Below are positions 1-7,483 of a DNA stretch of 42,125 nucleotides, piece by piece. The notes beneath the pieces are model-generated. The model was not told where the DNA came from and searched no databases. It was given only the letters and a program-made list of their open reading frames with translations. The stretch spans positions 1 to 42,125 of the forward strand of contig CAYZKY010000035.1 in assembly GCA_964478815.1 (NCBI GenBank), written 5' to 3'. Each line of letters starts with the position of its first letter. Position 1 is the first letter of the stretch. Both the position numbers and the translations under genes were made by a program. The DNA is from DASVNK01 sp964478815 (GTDB lineage: Bacteria; Verrucomicrobiota; Verrucomicrobiia; Limisphaerales; SXQI01).

Positions 1-131
1 AAAAAGTTTTTGGGGCGATTTTTGGCATGGTTCTTGAATTTCGGGGGCGGGGAAGGTCACCATGGAGGCACAGAGATCATGGAGGGGGAAGGACTGCGTC
101 CTTGCCGGGTAGGGCCGGAGTCCGGGTTTCC

Positions 132-265
132 GGGTGTGATCGGAAGTGGCGGTCAGCAGAGGGCGTGGCGGGCTGACGGGCACTGGCGGCGGGCGAGACA
201 CCCGCCGCGACAGCCGAGACGGCTCACTCCCCGGAAGAAGATGACCGCCACTTCCGATCACACCC
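132..265. repeat. Long inverted repeat with inner hairpin (likely dispersed palindromic element)
   Basis: Bases 132-155 are the exact reverse complement of 242-265, giving a perfect 24-base stem around an 86-base interior. The interior holds a second hairpin with 8-base arms GCGGCGGG and CCCGCCGC and a 7-base loop, so the unit can fold as a nested hairpin or cruciform. It lies just upstream of the start chosen for the first gene. No transposase gene is present. The shape suits a non-autonomous palindromic repeat (MITE- or REP-like); that it is dispersed in the genome is inference. Confidence 0.75.
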
Positions 266-321
266 CGGGGCTCCGCCGGAGTTGCGGATTGGCGGGTTCT
301 CTGCGAGAAGTAGCCGATCCT

Positions 322-1914
322 ATGATCGATTCGATGGTGAAGTGGACAGCAGTCTTGTGGGTCGCCGGGGCCGGGATGGTTTCGGCCGCCGAGGGTTCGC
401 CCAAGCCGGAGACGGTGGTGCGCTGGCAATTCGCCGGGGCGGAAACTCTCCAGAGCCGGAAGGACGTGCCGAAGAACTTTCGGGAACTGCTGGCCATGCC
501 GCAGACGACGGCCTTGCGCGATGCCGCGCTGAATCGGTGGGCGCGGCTGGCGGGCACCCGGACGGCGCACGGCGGGCCGAATGCGGAGGCGCTGACCGGC
601 TTCATTCGACCGTTGTTGCTCGACGCGGTGCAGCAGGAATCCCGGCTGGAAGTGACCAAGATCGGGGAATCCGCCGACTGGGCGCTGGCCGTGCGCGTGC
701 CGGCCGACCGGATCGCGCTCTGGAGCACTAATCTCTGGCAGTGGGCGCAAGGCGCGCGGGTGGGACAGCCCGCCGCCGCGAAAGGCGGATGGACCTGCGC
801 CAGCGATCGTTACAGCGTCGCCTTCACGACGGACAAGGATTGGGTCGTCGTTCATGGCGGCGCTTCCCCGCTGGATCGCCAGACACGCCTGTTCGGTTCA
901 TTCCGGAAGTCCTTGCGGAAGAAGCACACCGGCGTGCTGAAGGCCGAGGCGAACCTGGTGGCCCTGCGGCAGTTGGGGAAGGAGGGCGCGGCGGCCGCTG
1001 GAGGCCATGCGCCGAAGCTGACCGTGAATGTCGTGCCAACCAAGGAAGGGCTTCGTTCGGAGTTGCTGCTGGATTACCCCGAGGATCTGCAAATTCGCCC
1101 GGAAAGATGGGACATTCCGTTGGAAACGATCCGGGAGCCGCTGATCGGGTTCACGGCGATCCAGGGGATCGAGCGGTTTCTCGCGAAGCATCCGACGGTG
1201 GCGAGCGCGGGCTTCGAGAAGATCCCGAACCAGGCGTTTTTGTGGTCGCAGGGCATCAGCCTGTTTACGGTGAACCTGGCGGCCAAGGTGGGCAACCCCG
1301 CTCCAGTGATGGATCGGATCGCCCAAGGCATGGCGGGAGGCAAAGCCCCGGCGCTGATCGGCGCCTCGGGAGGGCAGCTCTTGTACGTGACGAACGATCA
1401 TCGGCTGGTCTGGCGCGGGCTGCCGATCGTGGTGCCCTTCATCGGGCCAGCTCGCGCCCCGGATAATCAATTTCTGATGGCTGGACTGTTTCCCACCAGC
1501 AACCGCGAGACGAACGGGATGCCGGCGGAGTTGCTGAAACAGGTGAACCGGCCGGGCTTGGTCTATTATGATTGGGAGATCACGCAGGCGCGACTCACTC
1601 AGTGGCGGCCGATCTGGCAACTCACGCGCATCGCGCGCAGCCTGTTGCTGGCGGACAATTCCCCGAGCGAGGCCTGGCTGGAAGCGATCGGCCCGAAACT
1701 GGGCAACACGATCACCGAAGCGACCTTGCAGAAGAAGAATCAACTCAAGGTGGTGCGGCGTTCCGATGCGGGCCTGAGCGCGCTCGAACTGACATTGCTG
1801 GCTCACTGGCTGGACGGGAGCAACGACCCGAAGCCGCCCGCGCGCCAGCCCCGGGCAAATGCTCCCCGCAAGGCTCCAGGCCCCGGTCCGGCCGCCAAAC
1901 CTCCCGCCCGCTGA
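322..1914 (+). CDS. Exported protein of unknown function upstream of pdxJ
   Basis: I do not recognise a characterised family. The open frame extends upstream to base 10, but that part reads through the inverted repeat and looks non-coding. The ATG at 322 (next in-frame ATG 334) begins a good signal peptide: a short charged start, the hydrophobic run WTAVLWVAGAGMVSA and an A-A-E cleavage region. The mature protein of about 505 residues is mixed alpha/beta with no evident catalytic motif. It ends in a Pro/Ala/Arg-rich low-complexity tail (PKPPARQPRANAPRKAPG). Its TGA overlaps the pdxJ ATG by one base (TGATG), so the two are probably co-transcribed and translationally coupled. A periplasmic or envelope location is inferred from the signal peptide only. 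Confidence 0.75.
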   Translation: MIDSMVKWTAVLWVAGAGMVSAAEGSPKPETVVRWQFAGAETLQSRKDVPKNFRELLAMPQTTALRDAALNRWARLAGTRTAHGGPNAEALTGFIRPLLLDAVQQESRLEVTKIGESADWALAVRVPADRIALWSTNLWQWAQGARVGQPAAAKGGWTCASDRYSVAFTTDKDWVVVHGGASPLDRQTRLFGSFRKSLRKKHTGVLKAEANLVALRQLGKEGAAAAGGHAPKLTVNVVPTKEGLRSELLLDYPEDLQIRPERWDIPLETIREPLIGFTAIQGIERFLAKHPTVASAGFEKIPNQAFLWSQGISLFTVNLAAKVGNPAPVMDRIAQGMAGGKAPALIGASGGQLLYVTNDHRLVWRGLPIVVPFIGPARAPDNQFLMAGLFPTSNRETNGMPAELLKQVNRPGLVYYDWEITQARLTQWRPIWQLTRIARSLLLADNSPSEAWLEAIGPKLGNTITEATLQKKNQLKVVRRSDAGLSALELTLLAHWLDGSNDPKPPARQPRANAPRKAPGPGPAAKPPAR

Positions 1915-2660
1915 TGCTCAAGCTCGGGGTTAATATCGATCACGTCGCCACGCTGCGCGAAGCCCGGTACCGCGGGCGGGACCGGGGCGAGCCCGATCCG
2001 ATCGAAGCGGCGCTGATCTGCGAAGCGGCGGGCGCGCTCGGGATCACCGCACATCTGCGGGAGGATCGGCGGCATATTCTCGACCGCGACGTGGCGAAGC
2101 TGCGCGAGGTGGTGAAGACGCGGTTCAACCTCGAAATGGCGAACGCGCGGGAGATTGTGGAGATCGCGCTCCGAACCAAGCCGGATATCGTTTGCCTGGT
2201 GCCGGAGCGCCGGGCGGAACTGACCACCGAGGGGGGACTCGACGCGGCCGGGCAGATCTGCGCGCTGGCCGAAACGACCGAGCAACTCAACGGCGCGGGG
2301 ATCGAGGTGAGTCTCTTTATCGATCCCAACCTGGAGCAGATCGAGGCGGCCGCGAAGATTGGGGCGCAGTTCGTGGAACTCCACACGGGGAATTTCGCCG
2401 AGCATTTCCATCGCAAAAAGGAGCGGGCCGACGAGATCGAGCGGCTCGCCGCCGCCGCGCGGAGAGCGCAGGAACTCGGCGTGCGGGTGAACGCCGGGCA
2501 CGGGCTCAATTACCAAAATGTCTCCGGGCTGTTCCAAGTGCCGCACCTTGTCGAATTGAACATCGGGCACAGCATCGTGAGCCGCGCCATGACCGTCGGC
2601 CTGGCCACGGCCGTGAAGGAGATGCTCGTGGCGATGGAAGGTTATCCGTCCCCGGCATGA
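1914..2660 (+). CDS. pdxJ: Pyridoxine 5'-phosphate synthase PdxJ
   Basis: PdxJ is a cytoplasmic enzyme that condenses 1-deoxy-D-xylulose 5-phosphate with 3-amino-2-oxopropyl phosphate to pyridoxine 5'-phosphate, the last ring-forming step of the DXP-dependent vitamin B6 pathway. The 248-residue length is normal for the family. Diagnostic segments are present: GVNIDHVATLREAR near the N-terminus (His10), GITAHLREDRRHI (His47, Arg49), the FNLEMA strand with the catalytic Glu at about 74, and VNAGHGLNYQN and ELNIGHSIVSRA in the C-terminal half of the TIM barrel. The ATG at 1914 overlaps the upstream stop, and the TGA overlaps the acpS ATG (ATGA), so the gene sits inside a tight operon. The pdxJ-acpS order is common in bacteria. 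Confidence 0.97.
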   Translation: MLKLGVNIDHVATLREARYRGRDRGEPDPIEAALICEAAGALGITAHLREDRRHILDRDVAKLREVVKTRFNLEMANAREIVEIALRTKPDIVCLVPERRAELTTEGGLDAAGQICALAETTEQLNGAGIEVSLFIDPNLEQIEAAAKIGAQFVELHTGNFAEHFHRKKERADEIERLAAAARRAQELGVRVNAGHGLNYQNVSGLFQVPHLVELNIGHSIVSRAMTVGLATAVKEMLVAMEGYPSPA

Positions 2661-3049
2661 TTCTTGGCGTCGGCATCGATTTGATCGAGGTGGGCCGCAT
2701 TCGCAATTCGTTCGAAACGTTCGGAGAGCGCTTTCTCCGGCGCATTTTGGTCGATGGCGAGATCGCGTATTGCCTCTCGCATCGCGATCCCGGGCCGTTT
2801 CTCGCGGCGCGGTTCGCCGCCAAGGAAGCCGTCTCGAAAGCGTTCGGGACGGGGATCGGCGGCGCGCTGGGGTGGCACGATATCGAAGTCTGCCGCCACC
2901 CTTCCGGCCAGCCGTACGTGCACCTTCACGGCAAGGGGCAGACCCTCTTCAACGAACGGGGAGCGGGCGGCTTGCACCTGAGCCTGAGCCACACGGCGGA
3001 TCACGCCACGGCGGTGGCGGTGCTGGAGGCGGCCCCGTCCGCGCCATGA
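2657..3049 (+). CDS. acpS: Holo-[acyl-carrier-protein] synthase AcpS
   Basis: AcpS transfers the 4'-phosphopantetheine arm of coenzyme A to the conserved serine of acyl carrier protein, activating it for fatty acid synthesis in the cytoplasm. The 130-residue protein has the two signatures of the AcpS-type phosphopantetheinyl transferases: GVGIDLIEVGRI with the Mg-binding Asp8, and FAAKEAVSKAFGTG with Glu57 and the CoA-binding Lys. The C-terminal LSLSHTADHATAVAVLE strand is also typical. The start at 2657 gives an ATGA overlap with pdxJ. The last residues (AAPSAP) are a short low-complexity end. No gene for the acyl carrier protein lies in the window. Confidence 0.96.
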   Translation: MILGVGIDLIEVGRIRNSFETFGERFLRRILVDGEIAYCLSHRDPGPFLAARFAAKEAVSKAFGTGIGGALGWHDIEVCRHPSGQPYVHLHGKGQTLFNERGAGGLHLSLSHTADHATAVAVLEAAPSAP

Positions 3050-3079
3050 AGGCAGCCGACACCCACGCTCGCCCGGCTG

Positions 3080-3088
3080 TGCTATAAT
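3080..3088 (+). promoter_or_regulatory. Extended -10 promoter for the cbpA-like gene
   Basis: The sequence TGCTATAAT is a perfect extended -10 element (TGnTATAAT). No good -35 hexamer is seen 16-18 bases upstream, which fits extended -10 promoters. Initiation about 7 bases downstream would fall near 3095, only about 5 bases before the ATG at 3100, and no Shine-Dalgarno sequence lies in between. The mRNA would then be leaderless or nearly so. The promoter would separate this gene from the acpS operon that ends at 3049. Confidence 0.65.
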
Positions 3089-3099
3089 GGCTCCATCGT

Positions 3100-4080
3100 A
3101 TGCCAGTTGAGTTCAAGGATTACTACAAGATTCTGGGTGTCGCGCGCGACGCCGATCAGGAAGCGATCCGCAAGGCGTTTCGAAAGCTGGCCCGCCAGCA
3201 CCATCCCGACGTCGCCAAGGACAAGAAGCGGGCCGAGGAGAAATTCAAGGAGATCAACGAAGCGAACGAAGTGCTGGGCGACCCCGAGAAGCGGAAAAAG
3301 TACGACACGCTCGGCGCGAACTGGAACCGGCCGCAGCCTCCCCCGGGCTGGCAAGGCGGCGCCGGACACCGCGGCGGGCCGGGCGCGCCGGACGCGGAGG
3401 ATTTCGAATTCCGGTTCGGCGGGACGGGCTTCAGCGATTTCTTCGAGCAGTTTTTCGGCGGGCGCGCGAACGGCCAGGGGGACGAAGGATTCCGGGATGC
3501 TTTCAACCGCTCCCGCCGGAGCGGTCCGATGCGCGGCGGCGACATCGAGGGGGACATCCTGGTGAACCTGCATGAAGCGGCGCAAGGATCGGTCCGCACC
3601 GTTTCCTTCGAGCGGGTCAACCGGCAGACCGGCAAGACGATCTCGGAGAATTTCCGGGTCCGCATCCCCATCGGCGTGCGGGAGGGGCAGACGATCCGCA
3701 TCGCGGGCAAGGGGGAGGAGGGCGCGAACGGCGGCGCGGCGGGCGACCTGCTCCTGCGAGTGCGGCTGGCGCAACATCCCGATTTTCAGGTGCAAGGTTC
3801 GGACTTGCTCTACGAGCTGGAACTCGCGCCTTGGGAGGCCGTGCTGGGCACGACGGTGCCGATCCCCACGCTTGAGGGGGCCGTATCGGTGAAGGTGCCG
3901 CCGGGGGCGAACCCGGGCCAGAAGCTGCGGGTGCGCGGCAAGGGACTGCCCGGCAGCGGCGACGCGCGCGGCGACCTGTACGCGACGATCTCCGTGCGAA
4001 TGCCCACGGAACTCGACGACAAGGAGCGGATCCTGTGGGAAGAACTCGGGAAGCACTCCAAGTTCAACCCGCGTAAATAG
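3100..4080 (+). CDS. cbpA: J-domain co-chaperone of the CbpA/DnaJ type II class
   Basis: This is a co-chaperone that stimulates the ATPase of DnaK and delivers substrates. The N-terminal J-domain (about residues 5-70) has the invariant HPD tripeptide at 35-37, the basic helix II before it and the typical EKFKEINEANEVLGDPEKRKKYD helix III/IV region. A Gly/Phe-rich linker follows (about 80-125, ending in FFEQFFGG). The C-terminal substrate-binding domains I and II run from about 148 to the end. There is no CxxCxGxG zinc-finger repeat, which separates it from DnaJ proper and places it with CbpA. The length of 326 residues is usual. A strong extended -10 lies immediately upstream. It is convergent with the ferritin-like gene, 70 bases away. 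Confidence 0.93.
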   Translation: MPVEFKDYYKILGVARDADQEAIRKAFRKLARQHHPDVAKDKKRAEEKFKEINEANEVLGDPEKRKKYDTLGANWNRPQPPPGWQGGAGHRGGPGAPDAEDFEFRFGGTGFSDFFEQFFGGRANGQGDEGFRDAFNRSRRSGPMRGGDIEGDILVNLHEAAQGSVRTVSFERVNRQTGKTISENFRVRIPIGVREGQTIRIAGKGEEGANGGAAGDLLLRVRLAQHPDFQVQGSDLLYELELAPWEAVLGTTVPIPTLEGAVSVKVPPGANPGQKLRVRGKGLPGSGDARGDLYATISVRMPTELDDKERILWEELGKHSKFNPRK

Positions 4081-4150
4081 CCTGTCGGCGGCGCGGCCTG
4101 GCCGAGGGACCGCCGGGTCGGAACCGGCAGTCGCCAGATTTTGCCGAACG

Positions 4151-5575
4151 TCAGGCGGAGATCGACAGGTTCTTCAGGTCCGCGCGAACTTGCTGATACG
4201 TGGTGTTGTAACCGAGGACCTTGGGATCGGGCTCGATGCCCCAGCGCTGGCAGGCTTCGCGGTAGACCTCCGGCCACCAATTGCGGTGCTGCGTGAGGCC
4301 CTTCTCGCGCCACGTCTCCCAGCCCATCAGGACTTTCGACCAGCATTCGTCGCCGTACTTCACGGCCTGTTTCGGGTCGTCGAATTCCTTGAGGTACCAA
4401 TCCCGGCCGATGCGCGCATGCAGGACTTCGTCGGCCCAATCGTAATCCTGGAACAAGCCGGAGAGCGGGTTTTTCGAGGCGAGGCCGACCTCCCATTCGA
4501 ACCGCTTGCCAGTCTTCGGCATCAGTCCTTGTTCGATGAAATAGAGCACCGCGTGCCGCTCGATCGGCTTGAGCTGCGTGTTCAGCGCCATGGACCAGGT
4601 GAAATTCACCATCACCTTCCGCCAGTCGACGCCCAGGTTCACAAAGCCCACCTCGCCCATCATCGCGTGGCGGGCCTCGTCCCAGAGCTGCCGCGTCATG
4701 TCGCGATAGTAGCTCCACGGCTTGCCGGCGGTCTCCGAGATAATGCTGGCCATCATTTCCGGCACATCGATCTCGCGCAGGCGCTTGTAGAACATCATCA
4801 ATGTTTTCGGCTCCGGCGGGTAGCGGTCGTCGTAGAGGAAGACCTCCGCATTGACGCCCATATTATAGGGGTCCGGGAAGCGTTCATCCCGTTTGGGGAA
4901 ACCATCGAAACGAAACGGCTTGCCCGAGTAACGCCGCTCGATCGCGGCGCCGGAGGGTTCGGCGGTTCCGGCGAGCCCGCCAGCCGCCGGCAGGGCGTCG
5001 TCCAATAGTTGCAGCCAATCGGCGGACGCAACGCGCTGCGCGGGGGTGACGAGCGAAGCCACCGCTTGGGCCCCAAACGCAGCGATATCTTCGAGTTCTA
5101 GTAAGGCGAAGCGACAGACGCGCACGCTTGGGGCGTCGGCGAGCGGGTTGGTGTCCCGGCCGTGCTGCCGCATGGCTGCGATCACCGCGGGCAGCGCTTT
5201 CTCGTACACACCGAGCAGGAGTTCTTCGGTGGTGGGCGCGGCGAGGAGTTCGTCGAAGAAGATTTCGAGCGCCGGGTGCGGCGTCTCTTCAAGCCCGAGG
5301 GGCGGCTCCCGCATTTCGCCGACGCGCTGGCGCAGCGCGCTGACGTGTTCGGCGCAATAATGGGCGTGCAGGCTGAACCCGCTCTTCAGTTCGTAAACCG
5401 GCTCGGAGGTGATGCGGGCCGTGAAAATCTGCGAGAGGCGCTTGAGCGCGTAATGGTAACGCTTCAGCCGCCGCACGCACTCTTCGACCGAGAGGCCGGG
5501 CTTCATGGCCGCGTCCATCGCACACAGTCCGCCCAGTGCCGGGAGGTTCTTGTACGGCACGTAGTTCATCGTCAT
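4151..5575 (-). CDS. Large ferritin-like diiron-fold protein, function unknown
   Basis: The 474-residue product is mostly helical with acidic and His residues placed like a ferritin-superfamily diiron site. Glu residues lie in EIDVPEMMASIISET, an ExxH pair in LWDEARHAMMGE, a further Glu in YFIEQGLMP and another ExxH in DEVLHARIGRDWYL. These sit in the C-terminal half (about residues 310-440). The N-terminal half is a second helical bundle (VEECVRRLKRYHYALKRL, HYCAEHVSALRQRV) with no obvious metal ligands. An oxidase, oxygenase or oxygen-sensing role is possible, but no reaction can be assigned. The ATG at 5575 (or 5569) is preferred. The open frame runs on to 5887, but that extension reads through the palindromic repeat at 5703-5772 and looks non-coding. 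Confidence 0.8.
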   Translation of the reverse strand: MTMNYVPYKNLPALGGLCAMDAAMKPGLSVEECVRRLKRYHYALKRLSQIFTARITSEPVYELKSGFSLHAHYCAEHVSALRQRVGEMREPPLGLEETPHPALEIFFDELLAAPTTEELLLGVYEKALPAVIAAMRQHGRDTNPLADAPSVRVCRFALLELEDIAAFGAQAVASLVTPAQRVASADWLQLLDDALPAAGGLAGTAEPSGAAIERRYSGKPFRFDGFPKRDERFPDPYNMGVNAEVFLYDDRYPPEPKTLMMFYKRLREIDVPEMMASIISETAGKPWSYYRDMTRQLWDEARHAMMGEVGFVNLGVDWRKVMVNFTWSMALNTQLKPIERHAVLYFIEQGLMPKTGKRFEWEVGLASKNPLSGLFQDYDWADEVLHARIGRDWYLKEFDDPKQAVKYGDECWSKVLMGWETWREKGLTQHRNWWPEVYREACQRWGIEPDPKVLGYNTTYQQVRADLKNLSISA

Positions 5576-5702
5576 GCCCCGAATCCTAACATCTTCGCCG
5601 GGAACAGAACAGCGCGCGAAATTGCCAAACCATGCCCGGATTTGGCGGCGGCGAGTGGCGAGCGAGCGAAGCCGAATCGAGCGCGTCCGAACACTTGTAT
5701 CC

Positions 5703-5772
5703 GTTCGGAGTCCCGCCTTCAGGCGGCCCGGGAGTTTCCCGCGCCAAACCGCATAAATGCGGGACTCCAAAC
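5703..5772. repeat. Palindromic intergenic repeat
   Basis: Bases 5703-5716 and 5759-5772 are inverted copies matching at 13 of 14 positions, around a 42-base centre. The centre contains CGCCTTCAGGCGG, itself a small hairpin. The unit lies between the divergent ferritin-like gene and the cytochrome/Ig gene. Both reading frames that cross it are open but end in real genes only by chance. It appears to be a different family from the repeat at 132-265. Confidence 0.6.
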
Positions 5773-5877
5773 CGGTGGCCAGAGTTTCTCGAGGGCAATC
5801 CCGATATGCGCCCCGCAGAATCGGATGAGTATTTCGCAGCGTTGCACGAACTCCGACCCCATGTAGATTCGGAGGCA

Positions 5878-7152
5878 ATGAAAGCAAGGTGGGGGTCTTC
5901 CAGGATGGGACATGTGCTGGGCGCTATCTTGGTGACCGCGGGAGCAGCCGGCCTGGTCGGAGGACTCCAATTGTCTTCCGGTGTCACGATTTCCCCGCCG
6001 GTCGCCCAGCCGGGCACTCTCTCGTTCACCTTCGATTCGCAGGCCAATCAGTTGCTCGTGGTGGAGAGCGCGACCGCGTTGACTTCCGGGTGGAGCGACG
6101 CCGCCTACCGGCTGGGGACGGGCGCGCCCATCGAGTTTTCGACGGCCATTGAAGAGGGAGCCCGCTTCTTTCGCGTCCGATCCATGCCGGAACGGCCGCT
6201 CGCGTTGAGTCCGGCCGAGCCCACCTTGGCGGGCGGAGCGGTGAGCCTGCCGGACCTGACGGTCGGGGCCGCGTATCAGGAAACGATTCAGCCCGCCTGG
6301 AGCGGATTGCCGCCGTATCGCATCGAGGTCGTCGGAGCCGCGCCCACCGGCCTGGCGCTGACGGTCGTCAGCAATGGCACTGGCCAGGCGGCGGTGGCGG
6401 TCGGAGTGGCCGATCTCGGCCCCACGGCCGGACAGCGCCACCAGTTTAGCGTGACCGTGGTGGACAGCCTGGATCGCACGAATCGGCAGCAATTCGATCT
6501 GCGCGTGATTCCACCGCCGCCGCGCATTGCCGTGGAGAACCTGATCTTGAAAGCGGGCGAACCCGCCCAGATAGCCCTTGCGGCAATGGACGGCAGCGGC
6601 CCCATCGCGTGGTCGGTGGCGGGCGGGACGCTCCCCGGCGGCCTGGAACTTTCCGCGGATGGCCAGCTCGCGGGCACGCCGGCCACCGAGGCCGCGGAAT
6701 TCAACGAGGATGGGCGCTACGCGGTAACGCTGGAAGTGGGCGATAGCCTGACCGACCGGGTGACGGGCGCGCCTGCGCCCCGCTACGCCAGCCAGGAAGT
6801 TCCGGTGCTCGTGCGACTTTCGTACCGGCTCAACATTCGCGCCACTCGCGAGAATGGCCCGTCGCTGCGCCAAACTTGTTTCGTGTGCCACGGGCCCGGC
6901 TTTCTGCCCGATCTCGAATCGGAATCCGCCCTGGCGCTCATCAATGTCTTCAGCGGCTCCGGCGCGGAATGCGGCACGGATCGCCCCTACGTCGCCCCGG
7001 GCGATGCCTCCGACAGCCTGGTGTACGAGAAACTCCTCGAACGCTCGCCCTGCGGCGAACGCATGCCCTTCGCCGGCCCCTATCTTTCCGAACAACGGAT
7101 GGCCCGCCTCGCACGGTGGATTCGCGAGCTGACGCCGGCGGATACCGATTAG
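5878..7152 (+). CDS. Exported Ig-like protein with C-terminal monohaem cytochrome c domain
   Basis: The ATG at 5878 starts a signal sequence (a basic start, then VLGAILVTAGAAGLVGG). An upstream in-frame ATG at 5806 is less likely. The mature protein has a region resembling the verrucomicrobial 'sequence-based residue' type fold, then Ig-like stretches. The motif LPGGLELSADGQLAGTP at about residues 250-265 is the hallmark of the putative-Ig (He_PIG) family. The last 110 residues are a c-type cytochrome domain: CFVCH binds one haem, and the Met of CGERMPFAGP is a plausible distal ligand, followed by the RLARWIREL helix. Such domains (planctomycete-type cytochrome C) occur at the ends of PVC extracytoplasmic proteins. 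An electron-transfer or redox role outside the cytoplasm is inferred; the partner is unknown. Confidence 0.8.
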   Translation: MKARWGSSRMGHVLGAILVTAGAAGLVGGLQLSSGVTISPPVAQPGTLSFTFDSQANQLLVVESATALTSGWSDAAYRLGTGAPIEFSTAIEEGARFFRVRSMPERPLALSPAEPTLAGGAVSLPDLTVGAAYQETIQPAWSGLPPYRIEVVGAAPTGLALTVVSNGTGQAAVAVGVADLGPTAGQRHQFSVTVVDSLDRTNRQQFDLRVIPPPPRIAVENLILKAGEPAQIALAAMDGSGPIAWSVAGGTLPGGLELSADGQLAGTPATEAAEFNEDGRYAVTLEVGDSLTDRVTGAPAPRYASQEVPVLVRLSYRLNIRATRENGPSLRQTCFVCHGPGFLPDLESESALALINVFSGSGAECGTDRPYVAPGDASDSLVYEKLLERSPCGERMPFAGPYLSEQRMARLARWIRELTPADTD

Positions 7153-7483
7153 CGCGAGGTTCGTGGATCTCCCTGTTTCCGGCGCAGCCGGTGCGTGGCA
7201 CTCCCATTGGCCGACTTGCTGAAGTTTACGGCGCGGTGCGCGACCAAGTGGTCGACCGGTGGCACGGCCCCTAATCCATTGACCGTGCGAGATCGCAGTC
7301 TTGCAAGATGGCGATGTCCAAGTCTCCCATTCACCCGACGCCATCGCGCTCGGCCGATGCAAGCGCGGCCAGCGGGGAGCGCCCTCGGCGTTTCAAAGCA
7401 AACACACCCATGATTAACGGGTGCGCACCGTCACCTCCAGGGAGCAGACCTAAAAAGCCCGGCGTGACATGCCCACGCGGAGA
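7153..7483. other. Intergenic region, no gene recognised
   Basis: The 331 bases between the cytochrome gene and the CFI-box gene hold no open frame with convincing composition. Short self-complementary words are present (for example GACCAAGTGGTC near 7239-7250) but no long stem was found. It could contain remnants of dispersed repeats; I cannot show that from one copy. Confidence 0.4.

Noticed and set aside
10..321. N-terminal extension of the first gene
   Set aside because: It reads through the 132-265 inverted repeat and lacks coding character; a clear signal peptide begins at 322.
4112..4128. Hairpin between cbpA and the ferritin-like gene as a terminator
   Set aside because: Only a 5-base stem with a 7-base loop and a short, distant T run, too weak to call.
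5576..5887. N-terminal extension of the ferritin-like gene
   Set aside because: It crosses the palindromic repeat at 5703-5772 and overlaps the divergent gene's start region; the conserved-looking protein begins at 5575 or 5569.
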